From NCBI GenBank assembly GCA_905234245.1, contig CAJOGN010000016.1, forward strand, positions 18,453-63,819: a stretch of DNA of 45,367 nucleotides, written 5' to 3'. Shown here one piece after another: positions 8,134-17,647 of the stretch (position 1 is the stretch's first letter; each line of letters begins with the position of its first letter). This DNA is from an uncultured Lachnospiraceae bacterium. Lineage in GTDB: Bacteria; Bacillota; Clostridia; Lachnospirales; Lachnospiraceae. The position numbers and the translations under genes are program-made. The notes beneath the pieces were generated by a model that made no database searches, was not told the DNA's origin, and saw only the letters and a list, made by a program, of their open reading frames with translations.

Positions 8134-9321
8134 ATGGATAAGAAAGCTAAGCTACAAGAGATTAATAAAAAAGCCTATGAGCATTATGGCAGCTTCTCTA
8201 AGTACGCCACAAGAGAGCCAGAGGATTCTGCCAGTATTAGATTTTATGGCAACAAGACCAATGAGACTTTAAGGCGACCTTTTGCTGTTGATGTAGATAA
8301 GATAATGAATAATCCCTTCTACAATCGTTACGGCGATAAGACGCAGGTGTTTTCATTTTTTAGAAATGATGAAATCACAAGGCGAGCCACACATGTTCAG
8401 CTGGTGGCAAGGATTGCCAGAACAATTAGTATGAATCTAGGACTGAATATGGATTTGACAGAAGCCATTGCCTTAGGACATGACATAGGACATACGCCAT
8501 TTGGTCATGTAGGGGAAATGTACTTAAATGAGCTTTACAACAAGTCCAGCGGTCGTTTCTTCAACCATAATGTCCACAGTGTCAGGGCTCTTAATATTGT
8601 TACACCAACTAATCTGACAATTCATACCTTAGACGGAATTATATGTCATAATGGGGAGAAGCCACAGGGAGCGTATTATCCAAGCGAGCCTAAGAGCCTC
8701 GAGGAATTTAGACAGATGGTAGAGGATTGTTACACCAAGGAAGGCTTTACCGATACGCTAAGGCCATTTACCTTAGAGGGCTGCGTCGTAAGAGTTAGTG
8801 ATGTAATTGCCTACGTTATGAAGGACAGGCAGGACGCCGAGAAGATTGGCCTTGAAGTGAATTACGACGACGCAGGAATTCTTGGCAGGTCTAATTACGA
8901 ATTTATAGGCAACATAACTGAGAATATCGTTCTTAATAGCTATGATAAGCCATATATTGCAATGGACAAAGAAATCTACGAGGATTTGTATCGTCTTAAG
9001 GGGGAGAACTCCAAGAAGATATATGGCAACGCTGATATTAATGAATCCTACGAAGTAACCATCAAGCCAATGATGGAGGCTCTATATAACAGATTTAGAG
9101 AAGATATATTAAGCAAGAATTATGACAGTCTAATCTACAAGCACCATATTAATTATGGTATATTCAAGAAGACATACGAGAAGAGGGAAGTAAGCCCAGA
9201 CGATATTGTCGTGGATTACATTGCCAGCATGACAGATGATTATTTCATCGACCTGTATCATCACTTATATGGCGATGACGAGGTAATGAAGAAAGTACAA
9301 TACAAAGGATATTTTGAATAA
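8134..9321 (+). CDS. dGTPase-like HD-domain triphosphohydrolase
   Basis: The protein has 395 residues. The HD metal-binding motif reads GHDIGHTPFGH with His116-Asp117 and His120; it is preceded by RATHVQLVARIARTI, which supplies a further metal-binding His, and followed by FFNHNVHSVR and a distal Asp in VRVSDVIAYVMKDRQDA. This arrangement matches deoxyguanosinetriphosphate triphosphohydrolases, which cleave dGTP (or other dNTPs) to deoxynucleoside plus triphosphate and act in nucleotide-pool balance. Substrate choice is not predictable from sequence. The ribosome site region (8101-8120) has two AAGGAG copies within self-complementary sequence, AGGAGGCTCCT and CTCCTAAGGAG, which could hide the ribosome site. 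Confidence 0.85.
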   Translation: MDKKAKLQEINKKAYEHYGSFSKYATREPEDSASIRFYGNKTNETLRRPFAVDVDKIMNNPFYNRYGDKTQVFSFFRNDEITRRATHVQLVARIARTISMNLGLNMDLTEAIALGHDIGHTPFGHVGEMYLNELYNKSSGRFFNHNVHSVRALNIVTPTNLTIHTLDGIICHNGEKPQGAYYPSEPKSLEEFRQMVEDCYTKEGFTDTLRPFTLEGCVVRVSDVIAYVMKDRQDAEKIGLEVNYDDAGILGRSNYEFIGNITENIVLNSYDKPYIAMDKEIYEDLYRLKGENSKKIYGNADINESYEVTIKPMMEALYNRFREDILSKNYDSLIYKHHINYGIFKKTYEKREVSPDDIVVDYIASMTDDYFIDLYHHLYGDDEVMKKVQYKGYFE

Positions 9322-9351
9322 ATCAATTATTCATATAAGGGGGTAAATATT

Positions 9352-9585
9352 ATGAAAGAAAAGATGAAGACCAAGAATGGGAAGATTGTTATGATAGTCA
9401 TACTGTCATGCGTGTTGGTTCTAATACTAATAGGAATTTTCGCTTCCGTAACAAAGTCTGTTGGTGTCAAGGGTAAACAACAGCAGGAATATATGGTTCG
9501 TGCATTAGTTGAAAATGACACAGAATATATTGATACTGTAAGTCTCGAGGGTTTTGTAGCTAACGAACAGGGAATCGTTCAGTAG
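9352..9585 (+). CDS. Small single-pass membrane protein, unknown function
   Basis: The protein has 77 residues. A basic N-terminus (MKEKMKTKNGK) precedes one membrane helix at about residues 11-31 (IVMIVILSCVLVLILIGIFA), and the remaining ~45 residues should lie outside the cell. It has a good ribosome site (AAGGGGG) 11 bases before ATG. It ends 10 bases before the next gene, which encodes another anchored extracytoplasmic protein, so the two are probably co-transcribed. I do not recognise a family. Confidence 0.6.
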   Translation: MKEKMKTKNGKIVMIVILSCVLVLILIGIFASVTKSVGVKGKQQQEYMVRALVENDTEYIDTVSLEGFVANEQGIVQ

Positions 9586-9595
9586 GAGGTTAGTT

Positions 9596-10801
9596 ATGGA
9601 GAAGAATTATAAAGGTCTTAATATTGCAATAATATCTTTAGCGGCGGCTTCTGTTATAGCGTTATTAATTTTTGTAATAATGAATATTTCCATGTCAAGC
9701 TATAAGAATGTTGCAGAGAAATACGACAGAGCAATTAATGAAGGAAGATACGATGATGCCTATGAGTATCTTGATGTAGAGGATTCTGTATTCTTAACAG
9801 AGAAGGAATTTCTCGAGCGTAATAGTGTGTTATCAGATGTTCTTAATGGTTTTGATTTTAAGTCTATCCTTAAGACATTAGGTAAGAAGGGAATTAATAT
9901 AGCACTCAGCAGACTACTAGGCGTACAATACAAGGTTATTGAGGCTGAGGATGCCGATGGAATGGCTTCCGTAACATACGAGAAGTCGTCAAAATATGAT
10001 CCCTATGGAGTATTAAATGGAATGTCTACAGTTCAGCTTAAGAAGGGTGACCACAACCATATGCTATTCTTCCCTAACTGGCGAATTAGTGATGACAGCA
10101 TAATAGTTAATGATATTACATTATATGTTCCTAAGTGTCAGAAGGTGCTGATTAATGGAATAGAGATGCCAGCTTCATATATGCAGGGTGAAGAGGGTAA
10201 TTACGTAATCTATAAGATACCTGGATTATATAATGGTGACCAGGTGTGTAGCATAACTATGGATGGCGAAAATTACAAGCATTACAATATATCTGCTAAG
10301 AAGTCTAAGGACACTATATATGTAGAGGATATTAATGCTACACCAGAGCAGCAGTTAGAGGCTGTTAACGCTGCTTACGATGCATTTAAGAAGATAATAG
10401 ATGCTGAGGCTAGAGGAGCTGACTTTAACGAGATTAAGGATATCTTTACTCCTGACAGCATTAAGGCTGAGAGAGAGAAATATAATGAAGATAAGACCAG
10501 CTTTATAACCACTAATAAGACTAGTGGTATTAAGGAAGTTAATGTTAAGGATGTAGCGGCTACATTCTATGATATTTCATTTACTAACGGTACTGTAGAA
10601 ATCGGTGTAATGCTAGAATACAACGATTCTAACAAGGGAGTCATCGAGCCAATGATTGCAACATTCCTTGGAAGAAATGAGGGAGAGGATGCTAACAACA
10701 ATGATACTCAGATTATCCGCATGCAATATGTTGATGGCAAATGGTTAGTAAGTTCTTCAGGCGAGAATAGAATAGCAGAGAATAACTGGTTTATGTTATA
10801 A
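9596..10801 (+). CDS. Membrane-anchored extracytoplasmic protein, TcaA-like
   Basis: The protein has 401 residues. One membrane helix at about residues 8-30 is followed by a large extracytoplasmic part. Residues ~35-135 (YKNVAEKYDRAINEGRYDDAYEYL) look like an NTF2-type fold. Residues ~150-240 (WRISDDSIIVNDITLYVPK, VLINGIEM, YKIPGLYNGDQV) resemble the middle domains of TcaA-type envelope proteins. A second NTF2-like region runs from about residue 255 to the end (EQQLEAVNAAYDAFKKIIDA, ending in MQYVDGKWLVSS). Proteins of this shape are linked to cell-wall stress in Firmicutes, but the role here is inference. Ribosome site AGGAGG directly upstream. Confidence 0.55.
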   Translation: MEKNYKGLNIAIISLAAASVIALLIFVIMNISMSSYKNVAEKYDRAINEGRYDDAYEYLDVEDSVFLTEKEFLERNSVLSDVLNGFDFKSILKTLGKKGINIALSRLLGVQYKVIEAEDADGMASVTYEKSSKYDPYGVLNGMSTVQLKKGDHNHMLFFPNWRISDDSIIVNDITLYVPKCQKVLINGIEMPASYMQGEEGNYVIYKIPGLYNGDQVCSITMDGENYKHYNISAKKSKDTIYVEDINATPEQQLEAVNAAYDAFKKIIDAEARGADFNEIKDIFTPDSIKAEREKYNEDKTSFITTNKTSGIKEVNVKDVAATFYDISFTNGTVEIGVMLEYNDSNKGVIEPMIATFLGRNEGEDANNNDTQIIRMQYVDGKWLVSSSGENRIAENNWFML

Positions 10802-10840
10802 TATGTCATAAGGAGGGACCCGCTTGCGGGAGGATGCCTT

Positions 10841-12658
10841 GTGAGAAGTAAGATGAGCGTAATAACTACAATATTAGCAATTCTATGTGGTGTGGCTTTG
10901 TTCCTGTTCGGTATGTCACTTATGGGAACAGGTCTCCAAAGAGTTGCTGGAAATAGTTTAGAGAAGACATTATTTAAACTGACGAGCACACCAATTAAGG
11001 GTGTGTTACTTGGTACAGCTGTAACAGCTGTTATCCAGTCGTCAAGTGCCACATCAGTAATGGTTGTTGGTTTCGTTAATGCAGGAATGATGAAGGTTGC
11101 CCAGGGTATTGGTGTTATCATGGGTGCTAACATCGGTACATCAATTACTGGTTGGGTGCTTTGTCTATCCTATATTGATGGGAGCGAGGGAATAGCATCC
11201 CTCCTTTCTACTGCCACAATTTCAGCTATTTTTGCAATTGCTGGTGCAATTCTTAAGCTGTTTACAAAGCATACTAAGTATCACAATGTAGGTGATATCA
11301 TGATAGGTTTTGCCATTCTGATGTTCGGAATGCAGCAAATGTCAGGAGCAGTAGCGCCACTTAAGGACAACCCTGATTTTGTAAGTGTACTTACAGCATT
11401 TAACAATCCTATTATTGGTATCCTTGTTGGTATTGTATTTACAGCGATTCTACAATCGGCTTCAGCTTCTGTCGGTGTGTTACAAGCACTTTCTGTAACA
11501 GGAGCAATTACCTTCCAATCAGCATTTCCTATAATCTTAGGTATTGGTATTGGTGCGGCTATGCCTGTACTAATCTCTGCTATTGGAACAAGTGTTAATG
11601 GTAAACGAATTGCCCTTGTATATCTAATTAATGATTTACTGGGAATGATAATATGGGGAACGGTGTTCTATGTGGTAGGCATATTTGTGGATATTCCATT
11701 TATGGATATGCCAATGACACCAGTTCTTATTGCGCTACTTAATACGGTATACAGAGTATTGACAATAGTGGCACTATTCCCATTTGTTAAACAGATTGAG
11801 AAGCTGGTTAATGTATTAGTCAAGGACAAGAAGGAAGAGTCAGAAGAGCAGGCTGACTTTGAATTGCTCGAGGCAAGATTCCTGGGAATTCCAGAGCTTG
11901 CAATCAGCCAGTCTCACAAATGTATTAATGGTATGGCACGTACTGCACAGAAGAATGTGTCTCGCGCCACAAGCCTTATTGATGATTTCTCAGAAGAGAG
12001 AATGAATAAGGTAATTCAGAAGGAGGATATCCTGGACAAATACGAAGATCACTTGGGTACATATCTTATGAGAGTATCTAAGACTCAGATGAACTTAAAG
12101 CAGTCTAAACAGGTATCTAAGTTCCTTCATACAATAAGTGATTTTGAACGACTTGGCGACCACGCTATGAACATTGCATTTATTAGTAGCAATATGCGTG
12201 AAAAGGATATTTCCTTCTCTGGAGATGCTTTAGAGGAATTAGATGTAATTAAAGCGGCGACAGAAGAGATAGTTGATATTGCAGTTTCATCCTTCCAGGT
12301 AGATGACGCTAAGAAGGCTGCTCAGGTTGAGCCTCTTCGTGAGTGGATAGGTAATATCTGTAACGACAGTAGAAGCAATCATGTTAAGAGATTACAGGAT
12401 GGTCAGTGTGAGATTAAGACTGGTGTAGTATTTAATGATTTAATTATGAATTATGAGCGTATAGCGGCCCATTGTTCTAACATTGCAGCTGCAACAATTG
12501 AGGCAGACCAGTCTCATTTCAATACACATGAGATGCTTAGTGAAGTTCATCACAATAAGAATGACCAATACAAGTTCGCATATAAGACGTATGCAGAGAA
12601 ATTTGCATTAGAGGAATCACAGGAAGACAATAAGAAGCGTAGAGCTAGAAGTAAATAA
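10841..12658 (+). CDS. Na/Pi cotransporter family protein with C-terminal PhoU-like domain
   Basis: The protein has 605 residues. Residues ~8-315 hold the two inverted Na/Pi cotransporter repeats, each with the QS/SA-rich signature: AVIQSSSATSVMVVGFVNAG near 62-81 and AILQSASASVGVLQALS further on. Residues ~355-565 form a helical PhoU-like domain (LGTYLMRVSKTQMNLKQ, FLHTISDFERLGDHAMNIA). Such proteins import phosphate with sodium, and the PhoU part probably ties activity to phosphate status. The GTG start follows GGGAGGA by six bases. A CCCG-CTTG-CGGG hairpin at 10819-10830 sits between two candidate Shine-Dalgarno sequences, so access of ribosomes may be modulated. Confidence 0.9.
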   Translation: MRSKMSVITTILAILCGVALFLFGMSLMGTGLQRVAGNSLEKTLFKLTSTPIKGVLLGTAVTAVIQSSSATSVMVVGFVNAGMMKVAQGIGVIMGANIGTSITGWVLCLSYIDGSEGIASLLSTATISAIFAIAGAILKLFTKHTKYHNVGDIMIGFAILMFGMQQMSGAVAPLKDNPDFVSVLTAFNNPIIGILVGIVFTAILQSASASVGVLQALSVTGAITFQSAFPIILGIGIGAAMPVLISAIGTSVNGKRIALVYLINDLLGMIIWGTVFYVVGIFVDIPFMDMPMTPVLIALLNTVYRVLTIVALFPFVKQIEKLVNVLVKDKKEESEEQADFELLEARFLGIPELAISQSHKCINGMARTAQKNVSRATSLIDDFSEERMNKVIQKEDILDKYEDHLGTYLMRVSKTQMNLKQSKQVSKFLHTISDFERLGDHAMNIAFISSNMREKDISFSGDALEELDVIKAATEEIVDIAVSSFQVDDAKKAAQVEPLREWIGNICNDSRSNHVKRLQDGQCEIKTGVVFNDLIMNYERIAAHCSNIAAATIEADQSHFNTHEMLSEVHHNKNDQYKFAYKTYAEKFALEESQEDNKKRRARSK

Positions 12659-12671
12659 TATGGTGGCTTAG

Positions 12672-13592
12672 ATGGGATCGGTTTTACGTGCATTTATGAA
12701 GGTTTATCTCTTCATTAAGAGAATAGTAGACTGGGCGCTAAACACCTTCTTTCCAGATGCTGAACCAGCGCCGGTGGGAGAGCCCTATTGTACCATTAAG
12801 GGTATGTGGAAGAAGGTGTGGTTCTATACATTAATGGTTATTGTAGGACTTGTGGGCTATTTTGTCCTAAGATACATTTTAATGGATGTGCTGGGATTTG
12901 ATACAATTACAATCAAGTTGAATAGGGGAGATGAATATTCCAAATTGTTCCAAAGTGGTGTATTTACCATGACAGCTCTTGAATTAGTAATATTCATGGT
13001 TACTACTCTCTCTATTGCAGTAACACCTATTATTAGATATTTGCCAGTAGGCAGCAACATTATATCAACTATTTATTTTATATCTGTGGGATACAATACC
13101 TCCTTCACATTATGGGGTATTGTTCAAAAGGACGTGCGTATAGCGGTTCTTGTGCTTGTTATTAGTTTGTCCTTAGTTGCTATTCCGTATATATTATTTA
13201 AATACAAGAGAATTACCCTCCCAAAGCATTTTTCCGACTTTGCGTATGCGCTTTACTGGATTATTGTTATGGGAGGAACTGTATGTAGTCTATTAAGCTT
13301 TATTCCTGGAATAGGTAAGGTGGCGCAGTTCTTCTATCAGATATATACTGCTCCTGGTGCCAGTGAATTTTTACTGGTTGGCAGGATTATAATCTATTGT
13401 TTATTTATATTTATCTGTTTAGACAGATTACTTAGTTTTGCTAATAAGAAAGCTCCGGTAAAGTATGAATGGATTGTTACATTCCATCTGATGTATACAG
13501 TTACCATTATGTGTAACTGGATTATTTCCTTTGTAATGTTGAATGAAGAAGATATTATGAATGGATTGATTCTTAATGGTTTGTTTGATTAA
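12672..13592 (+). CDS. Multi-pass membrane protein, unknown function
   Basis: The protein has 306 residues. After an amphipathic start (VYLFIKRIVDWALNTFFPD) there are about seven hydrophobic segments, from WFYTLMVIVGLVGYFVLRYIL near 57 to CNWIISFVMLN near 280-290. No catalytic or transport motif is obvious. It begins 13 bases after the Na/Pi transporter and ends 11 bases before the carboxylesterase, so it is probably in the same operon. The family is not one I recognise, and a link to phosphate transport rests only on position. Confidence 0.6.
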   Translation: MGSVLRAFMKVYLFIKRIVDWALNTFFPDAEPAPVGEPYCTIKGMWKKVWFYTLMVIVGLVGYFVLRYILMDVLGFDTITIKLNRGDEYSKLFQSGVFTMTALELVIFMVTTLSIAVTPIIRYLPVGSNIISTIYFISVGYNTSFTLWGIVQKDVRIAVLVLVISLSLVAIPYILFKYKRITLPKHFSDFAYALYWIIVMGGTVCSLLSFIPGIGKVAQFFYQIYTAPGASEFLLVGRIIIYCLFIFICLDRLLSFANKKAPVKYEWIVTFHLMYTVTIMCNWIISFVMLNEEDIMNGLILNGLFD

Positions 13593-13603
13593 GAGGTGAC
13601 AAC

Positions 13604-14983
13604 ATGGGAAGAATGATTTCTTTTAAAGGGATAAGATATGCAACGGCTATTCGATGGGGCTATCCTGTTGAAGAGCCTTGCTGGAACAGAATAGACAACA
13701 TAGACGAGTGCCTGAATAATTTTAGGGAATTTGGCCCTTGCTCTTATCAACCAAGAGCATTTGTTGATGAGGGATCAATTCCTGAGAAGCAGTTTTATCA
13801 TAAGGAATTTCGAGAAGGGGTCAATTTCACCTATTCAGAGGACTGTCTTCGACTTAACGTCTATACAAGTACTGATGATAACGACAATTTATATGGTCAG
13901 GGCAAGCCTGTTATTGTATACATACACGGTGGTTCCTTTGTTACCGGTTCTAGTGACGAGAAGGTATTTGACCCTGTAAAATGGGTCGAGTCAGGTATCG
14001 TGGCAGTAACCATAAATTACAGGCTTGGACCCCTTGGCTTTATGTGCCTTCCTGAGCTTGCCTCAGAGGTTGGGCATACTGGCAATTATGGTATGTATGA
14101 TCAGTTGGTTGCGTTAAAGTGGATTCATCACAACATTGCAATATTCGGAGGGGACCCTTCAAATGTTACATTAATGGGACAGTCTGCTGGAGCAATCAGT
14201 GGAACTCATTTAATACTCAGCCCTCTCACAAAGGGATTATTTGCCAAGGCAGTATTAAGCTCTGGAGGAGGAGTATCAACATTTGTCGCACCTAAACAGC
14301 CAGATGTCACATACGCATATTGGCGTAGGCTAATGAATGAGTGCGGAGTTGATTCCATCGATGAGTTCAGAAAGGTATCGCCTGAGAAGCTTTATGAATG
14401 CTGGGATAAGGTTAATGAGACAACTAAGAGTAATGGGCTTACAGTTGGCCCGGTAATAGATAATGTATTAATTCAAAAGACCAGGGTTGAGGATTACAAG
14501 AGCGGCAACTATCATCATATTCCTATTATTATAGGCTCTAACAGTGAGGATATTGTATCTACAGTATTCTTGGAGATGGTTGGCTCCTGGGGTAAGAATG
14601 TTGCCAACTATGTTCATTATAACGATTGCGATGATTCCATTAGAGCATACACATATCATTTTTGTCGTCAGCTGCCGGGAGACAACAAGGGTGCATGGCA
14701 CTCCTCTGACCTATGGTATTGGTTCGGCTCTTTGGACAAATGTTGGAGAGAGTTTACGAAAGAGGATGAGGAGCTAAGCAGGCAGATGGTCAGATATCTT
14801 ACGAATTTTGCCAAGACATCTAATCCTAATATGGATACTAAGGCTGATGAGGAAAGCATTGTCGTATGGGAGAATACTAATGATGCGCCTCATAAGTATA
14901 TGCATTTTTCAGATGATGGATGTCAGATGCAAAGGGTAAGCGTTGCTAAGACAGTGTCTAATATGTTATTCAAACGTAAATAG
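13604..14983 (+). CDS. Type-B carboxylesterase / lipase family protein
   Basis: The protein has 459 residues with an alpha/beta-hydrolase fold. The catalytic triad is visible: nucleophile Ser194 in GQSAGA, acid Glu315 in SNSEDIV, and His366 in GAWHSSDLWYWFG. The oxyanion-hole motif HGGSF lies at 108-112, and SEDCLRLNVYTS near 80-91 is typical of the family. Such enzymes hydrolyse esters of varied substrates; this one has no signal peptide and should be cytoplasmic. The start is supported by GAGGTG nine bases before ATG. It ends 15 bases before murC. The substrate cannot be inferred. Confidence 0.9.
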   Translation: MGRMISFKGIRYATAIRWGYPVEEPCWNRIDNIDECLNNFREFGPCSYQPRAFVDEGSIPEKQFYHKEFREGVNFTYSEDCLRLNVYTSTDDNDNLYGQGKPVIVYIHGGSFVTGSSDEKVFDPVKWVESGIVAVTINYRLGPLGFMCLPELASEVGHTGNYGMYDQLVALKWIHHNIAIFGGDPSNVTLMGQSAGAISGTHLILSPLTKGLFAKAVLSSGGGVSTFVAPKQPDVTYAYWRRLMNECGVDSIDEFRKVSPEKLYECWDKVNETTKSNGLTVGPVIDNVLIQKTRVEDYKSGNYHHIPIIIGSNSEDIVSTVFLEMVGSWGKNVANYVHYNDCDDSIRAYTYHFCRQLPGDNKGAWHSSDLWYWFGSLDKCWREFTKEDEELSRQMVRYLTNFAKTSNPNMDTKADEESIVVWENTNDAPHKYMHFSDDGCQMQRVSVAKTVSNMLFKRK

Positions 14984-14998
14984 AATCGGAGAGAAGAA

Positions 14999-16378
14999 AT
15001 GTACAAGATAGATTACAACAAACCAGGACATTTTCATTTTATTGGAATTGGTGGAGTGAGTATGAGTGGCCTCGCTGAGATACTTCTAGAGAGAGGCTTT
15101 ACTGTTACAGGCTCAGATGCTTTTGAGTCCACATATACAGATAATCTTATAAGCCACGGCGCTAAGATTGTATTCTCTCAGTCTGCTGATAATATTACAG
15201 ATGATATAGATTGTATCGTATATACAGCAGCTATTAAGGAGGATAATCCTGAATATATACAGGCTGTAAAGTCAAAAATACCTATGCTAACAAGAGCTCA
15301 GTTCTTAGGCCAGTTGATGTCTAATTACAGCGAATCTATTGCCGTTGCGGGAACACATGGTAAGACAACAACAACCTCTATGATAAGTCAGGTTCTATTA
15401 GAGCTGCCGGAGGATCCAACAATTTCCATTGGTGGAGAATTTGCGCCAATTAAGAGTAATATTCATGTGGGAGATTCTGAGACATTTATAACAGAAGCCT
15501 GTGAATATACTAATAGCTATCATGAATTCTACCCAAAGTATTCCCTTATTCTTAATATCGAAGAGGATCATCTTGACTTCTTTAAGGATATAAATGATAT
15601 AAGAAAATCCTTCAATAAATTTGTAAATAACACCATTGATGGTGGAACAATTATTATTAATGCGGACATTCCTGATTATTCAGAGATAACTAAGGGTACC
15701 GAATGTAACATAGTTACATTTGGAGAAAGTGATGAGGCTGATTATTATCCTAAGGATATTTCTTATGATGATTTTGGAAATGCTATATTTACCCCTGTAT
15801 ACAAAGGTGAAGCCTTAGATGAGATTCATCTTAAGGTGCCGGGCATTCACAATGTATATAATGCTCTTGCAGCAATTGCATTTTGCAGGACATTTGGAAT
15901 AGATATGGACGTTATCAAGGTAGGCCTTGAGAAGTTCGAGGGTGCCGACAGAAGATTTCAGTTCAAGGGAAGTGTTAATGGCATTAACATAGTAGATGAC
16001 TATGGTCATCATCCTACAGAAGTTCGAATGACTTTGCAGGCTGCTAAGAAGTACCCTCATAACAGAGTTGTATGTGTATTCCAACCCCATACATATACAA
16101 GAACTAAAGCTCTTCTTAAGGAGACGGCACAGGCGCTTGCTGAAGCAGATATAGTAATACTTGCGAAAATTTTCCCGGCAAGAGAGAAGGATATATATAA
16201 CATTTCTTCTGCTGATTTGTTAAAAGAGCTTAAAGATTTAGGTGTTGAGAGCTATTATATTGATACTTTTGAAGAAATTGAAGAATTTATTTTAAAAAAA
16301 TGTATTAACAAAGACTTGTTAATAACTATGGGTGCCGGAGATATAGTAAAAGTAGGAAATGAACTCCTAGAAAGATAG
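14999..16378 (+). CDS. murC: UDP-N-acetylmuramate--L-alanine ligase
   Basis: The protein has 459 residues. The N-terminal nucleotide-sugar domain begins FHFIGIGGVSMSGLAEI; the ATP-binding loop is AGTHGKTTTTSM near residues 118-129; the central domain has TEACEYTNSYHEF and NIEEDHLDFF; the C-terminal domain has VDDYGHHPTEV and FQPHTYTRT. These are the diagnostic Mur-ligase motifs in MurC spacing. The enzyme adds L-alanine to UDP-MurNAc, the first peptide step of peptidoglycan synthesis, in the cytoplasm. GGAGAG precedes the ATG. It is followed immediately by a terminator and then the primosome genes. Confidence 0.97.
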   Translation: MYKIDYNKPGHFHFIGIGGVSMSGLAEILLERGFTVTGSDAFESTYTDNLISHGAKIVFSQSADNITDDIDCIVYTAAIKEDNPEYIQAVKSKIPMLTRAQFLGQLMSNYSESIAVAGTHGKTTTTSMISQVLLELPEDPTISIGGEFAPIKSNIHVGDSETFITEACEYTNSYHEFYPKYSLILNIEEDHLDFFKDINDIRKSFNKFVNNTIDGGTIIINADIPDYSEITKGTECNIVTFGESDEADYYPKDISYDDFGNAIFTPVYKGEALDEIHLKVPGIHNVYNALAAIAFCRTFGIDMDVIKVGLEKFEGADRRFQFKGSVNGINIVDDYGHHPTEVRMTLQAAKKYPHNRVVCVFQPHTYTRTKALLKETAQALAEADIVILAKIFPAREKDIYNISSADLLKELKDLGVESYYIDTFEEIEEFILKKCINKDLLITMGAGDIVKVGNELLER

Positions 16379-16434
16379 TTATTCACATAATCCACATTTT
16401 ATGTTGAGGATTTATCTACATAAGATGTGGATTG
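16379..16434 (+). promoter_or_regulatory. Cluster of DnaA-box-like 9-mers downstream of murC
   Basis: TTATTCACA (16379-16387) and TAATCCACA (16388-16396) are directly adjacent, TTATCTACA lies at 16412-16420, and TGTGGATTG on the other strand at 16426-16434. The first three differ by one base from TTATCCACA; the last differs by two. The region overlaps a terminator, which itself explains part of the inverted symmetry. Binding by DnaA is inference. Confidence 0.3.
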
Positions 16435-16441
16435 TTTTTTT
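16389..16441 (+). terminator. Intrinsic terminator after murC
   Basis: AATCCACAT (16389-16397) pairs with ATGTGGATT (16425-16433), extended by TATGT with ACATA inside, and is followed by G and a run of eight T. Confidence 0.88.
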
Positions 16442-16594
16442 TATATTTCACAAAGGTTTCACGAAGTTATTCACTTCTTTGCAGCCTGCGCAAGCCCTTG
16501 AAAACACTAGCTTTGTGGACTTATTTAACCTTTTTTTCCTTCCTCAAATATGTTAAAATCCCACTAGGGTTTTGGAAAAGAGGAAGATAATAAT

Positions 16595-17635
16595 ATGGCA
16601 GACATAACATTACATACTAGTCGTGACGCTGGAGTCACGTGTATTTCTAATGCTTTTATAGATGAATATATGAAGGATGCCAATGGTGAATTTGTTAAGA
16701 TTTATCTCTATCTGCTTCGTCTTTTAGGACAGGATGATTTGGATGTAGATATTAGCATACTTGCAGAGAAGCTAGACCATACAGAGAGAGATGTTAAGCG
16801 TGCCTTGAGTTATTGGGAGAAATGCAATTTGATTTCTCTTGAATACAATGAGGATAATGAGCTAAGCGGCATTTGTTTTCTAGATCCACATGGGGATGGC
16901 GGCTCTGTATCATCAGTATCGAAGGAAGAAGCCAACCTAAAGTCAGCAAGCGTTGGAATGCTTCCTAAGAGAAGTGAGTATAGCCTCACCCAGATGAAGG
17001 AATTCAAGGAAAACAATGACATGAACGAGATGCTATATATTATTGAGAAGTACCTTGGTCGTAATCTTACAGTAAATGATATTAATTATATTATTTACTG
17101 GACTAAGGATTTGGGATTCTCAGTTGATATGGTATATTACCTTGTTGAGTACTGCATCGATAAAGGACATCCTAACATTAAGTATATGGATAGCATAGCA
17201 CTAGACTGGGCTTCTAATAGCATTTCATCCATTGAACAGGCTAAGGAAGATACCCTGCAGCATTCAAAGGCTTATTATAATGTGTGCAAATCCTTTGGAA
17301 TTAAGAACAGAGGTCTCATTAAGTCAGAGATTGAATATGTTCAGAAGTGGAGTAAGCTAGGGCTTGGCAATGATGTAATAGAGGAAGCATGCAGAAGAAC
17401 AATTGCTAATACTAACATGCCTAACTTCGAATATGCAGACAAGATATTAGATAACTGGGCGAATCACAAGGTTAAGACCTTAGAGGATATCAAGGCTATT
17501 GATGAGGAGTTCAAGAAGAAATACAAATCTAATGCCAGAAATACAAAGGCTATTACTTCTAACAATAAGTTCAATAATTTTACCGCCAGGGATTATGATT
17601 TCAATGACTTAGAGAAGAAGTTAGTTAATAAGTAA
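16595..17635 (+). CDS. DnaD-domain primosome protein
   Basis: The protein has 346 residues. The N-terminal ~90 residues look like the winged-helix oligomerisation domain of DnaD/DnaB (ISNAFIDEYMKDANGEFVKIYLYLLRLL). Two DnaD C-terminal repeats follow, near 150-205 (VNDINYIIYWTKDLGFSVDMVYYLVEYC, ending in YMDSIALDWA) and 225-290 (IEYVQKWSKLGLGNDVIEEACRR, ending in YADKILDNWA). DnaD-type proteins remodel DNA at origins and restart sites and help load the replicative helicase. The helicase-loader-like gene follows 12 bases later, supporting this role. ATG after AAGAGGAAG. Confidence 0.85.
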   Translation: MADITLHTSRDAGVTCISNAFIDEYMKDANGEFVKIYLYLLRLLGQDDLDVDISILAEKLDHTERDVKRALSYWEKCNLISLEYNEDNELSGICFLDPHGDGGSVSSVSKEEANLKSASVGMLPKRSEYSLTQMKEFKENNDMNEMLYIIEKYLGRNLTVNDINYIIYWTKDLGFSVDMVYYLVEYCIDKGHPNIKYMDSIALDWASNSISSIEQAKEDTLQHSKAYYNVCKSFGIKNRGLIKSEIEYVQKWSKLGLGNDVIEEACRRTIANTNMPNFEYADKILDNWANHKVKTLEDIKAIDEEFKKKYKSNARNTKAITSNNKFNNFTARDYDFNDLEKKLVNK

Positions 17636-17647
17636 GAGGGAGATGCA

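Noticed and set aside
12440-12470. Possible third copy of the conserved loop (TATGAGCGT on this strand)
   Set aside because: Only nine bases match, within conserved PhoU-domain coding sequence, without the second half or a stem.
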